From: an uncultured Bacilli bacterium
GTDB taxonomy: Bacteria > Bacillota_I > Bacilli_A > RF39 > UBA660
Direction: 5' to 3'
Length of the DNA stretch: 6,057 nt
NCBI GenBank assembly: GCA_947629285.1
Contig: CANRDA010000053.1
Span: 1 to 6,057 of the forward strand
Positions 5,759-6,057 of this stretch are shown one piece after another (positions within the stretch are counted from its first letter, which is position 1; every line of letters begins with the position of its first letter). A program made the translations under genes and the position numbers. The notes beneath the pieces are model-generated. The model was not told the DNA's origin and did not search any database. It saw only the letters and a program-made list of their open reading frames with translations.

Positions 5759-5787
5759 TTGACAAACCTTTTTTTATTTAGTATAAT
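5759..5787 (+). promoter_or_regulatory. Consensus sigma-A promoter of recA
   Basis: TTGACA (-35, 5759-5764) and TATAAT (-10, 5782-5787) are both perfect and separated by exactly 17 bp. Initiation is expected near 5793-5795, giving a leader of about 23 nt that carries AAAGGAGG (5802-5809). Such a strong promoter would fit control by a repressor, and the LexA-like box lies immediately upstream. Confidence 0.92.
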
Positions 5788-5816
5788 ATATTTGTAAATT
5801 TAAAGGAGGAAAGAGA

Positions 5817-6057
5817 ATGGCAAAATCAGTAAATACTGACAAAACTTTAGAGCAAGTTTTAGCGGATATAGAAAAACAATTTGGTAAAGGCTCTGTTATG
5901 AAATTAGGGGAACATGAAAATCAAAAAATAGATACTATATCATCTGGTTCCATATCACTAGATATTGCTCTTGGAATAGGAGGATATCCAAAAGGTAGGA
6001 TTATTGAGATTTTTGGACCTGAATCAAGTGGTAAGACTACTTTCGCACTTCACGCTA
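5817..6057 (+). CDS. recA: Recombinase RecA, N-terminal part (3' end outside window)
   Basis: RecA is the ATP-dependent strand-exchange protein of homologous recombination and the co-protease that triggers LexA self-cleavage. The first 80 residues are present. A short N-terminal helix region (TLEQVLADIEKQFGKGSVMKLGE, about 10-32) is followed by the ATPase core start (SSGSISLDIALGIGGYPKGRIIEI, about 42-65) and Walker A GPESSGKT (67-74). The reading frame continues through the window edge without a stop. A typical RecA has about 350 residues, so about three quarters lie outside. The ATG is fixed by AAAGGAGG 7 nt upstream and by the normal family N-terminus. Residue 76 is Phe (KTTFALHA), where Leu or Val is commoner; this is a mild substitution. 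The gene has its own promoter and SOS box, so it is transcribed independently of the upstream gene. Confidence 0.97.
   Translation, partial: MAKSVNTDKTLEQVLADIEKQFGKGSVMKLGEHENQKIDTISSGSISLDIALGIGGYPKGRIIEIFGPESSGKTTFALHA

Noticed and set aside
1..6057. CRISPR array, insertion sequence, tRNA or toxin-antitoxin pair
   Set aside because: Reading both strands showed no spaced direct repeats, transposase motifs, cloverleaf-like segments or paired small genes of that kind.

Overview
The window comes from a very AT-rich, low-GC Gram-positive bacterium. Three things suggest this: AT-dominated codon use (ATA for Ile, AGA for Arg, TTA for Leu), strong AGGAGG or GGTGAT Shine-Dalgarno sites, and a gene set (ftsK/spoIIIE, a SPOR gene, radC, mreC, mreD, recA) resembling the Bacillus spoIIB-maf-radC-mreBCD neighbourhood but reduced. 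mreC follows radC directly, with no mreB or maf between them. That would suit a coccoid member of the Bacillales such as a Gemella-type organism, but the genus is a guess and no marker here proves it.

Layout. Positions 1-204 hold the 3' end of an ORF6N-family gene with a phospholipase-D-like C-terminal domain. It is overlapped or directly followed by a short open stretch (195-272) that reads like the first residues of another ORF6N protein, so this edge looks like the scar of a duplicated accessory family. An extended -10 promoter (292-300) then starts the housekeeping block: ftsK (325-2496), a small membrane-anchored SPOR-like protein (2548-3003), radC (2996-3682, GTG start, overlapping its upstream neighbour), mreC (3722-4564) and mreD (4564-5037, start overlapping the mreC stop). 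A well-formed promoter (5042-5069) precedes an uncharacterised membrane-anchored protein with a Tim44/NTF2-like look (5094-5690). That gene ends in a hairpin terminator. recA (5817 to the window end) has its own consensus promoter, with a probable LexA/DinR operator just upstream.

How the genes fit together. FtsK moves chromosomal DNA through the closing septum. SPOR domains generally bind septal peptidoglycan. MreC and MreD organise the peripheral wall-synthesis machinery. RadC and RecA are associated with DNA metabolism, RecA being the SOS and recombination hub. The block is therefore mainly conserved division, wall and DNA-maintenance functions. I see no CRISPR array, insertion sequence, tRNA, rRNA or defence cassette. 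The unusual material is the ORF6N remnant at the left edge, the unexplained Tim44-like gene between mreD and recA, a second dyad upstream of recA, and a codon-use change at the mreC/mreD junction.
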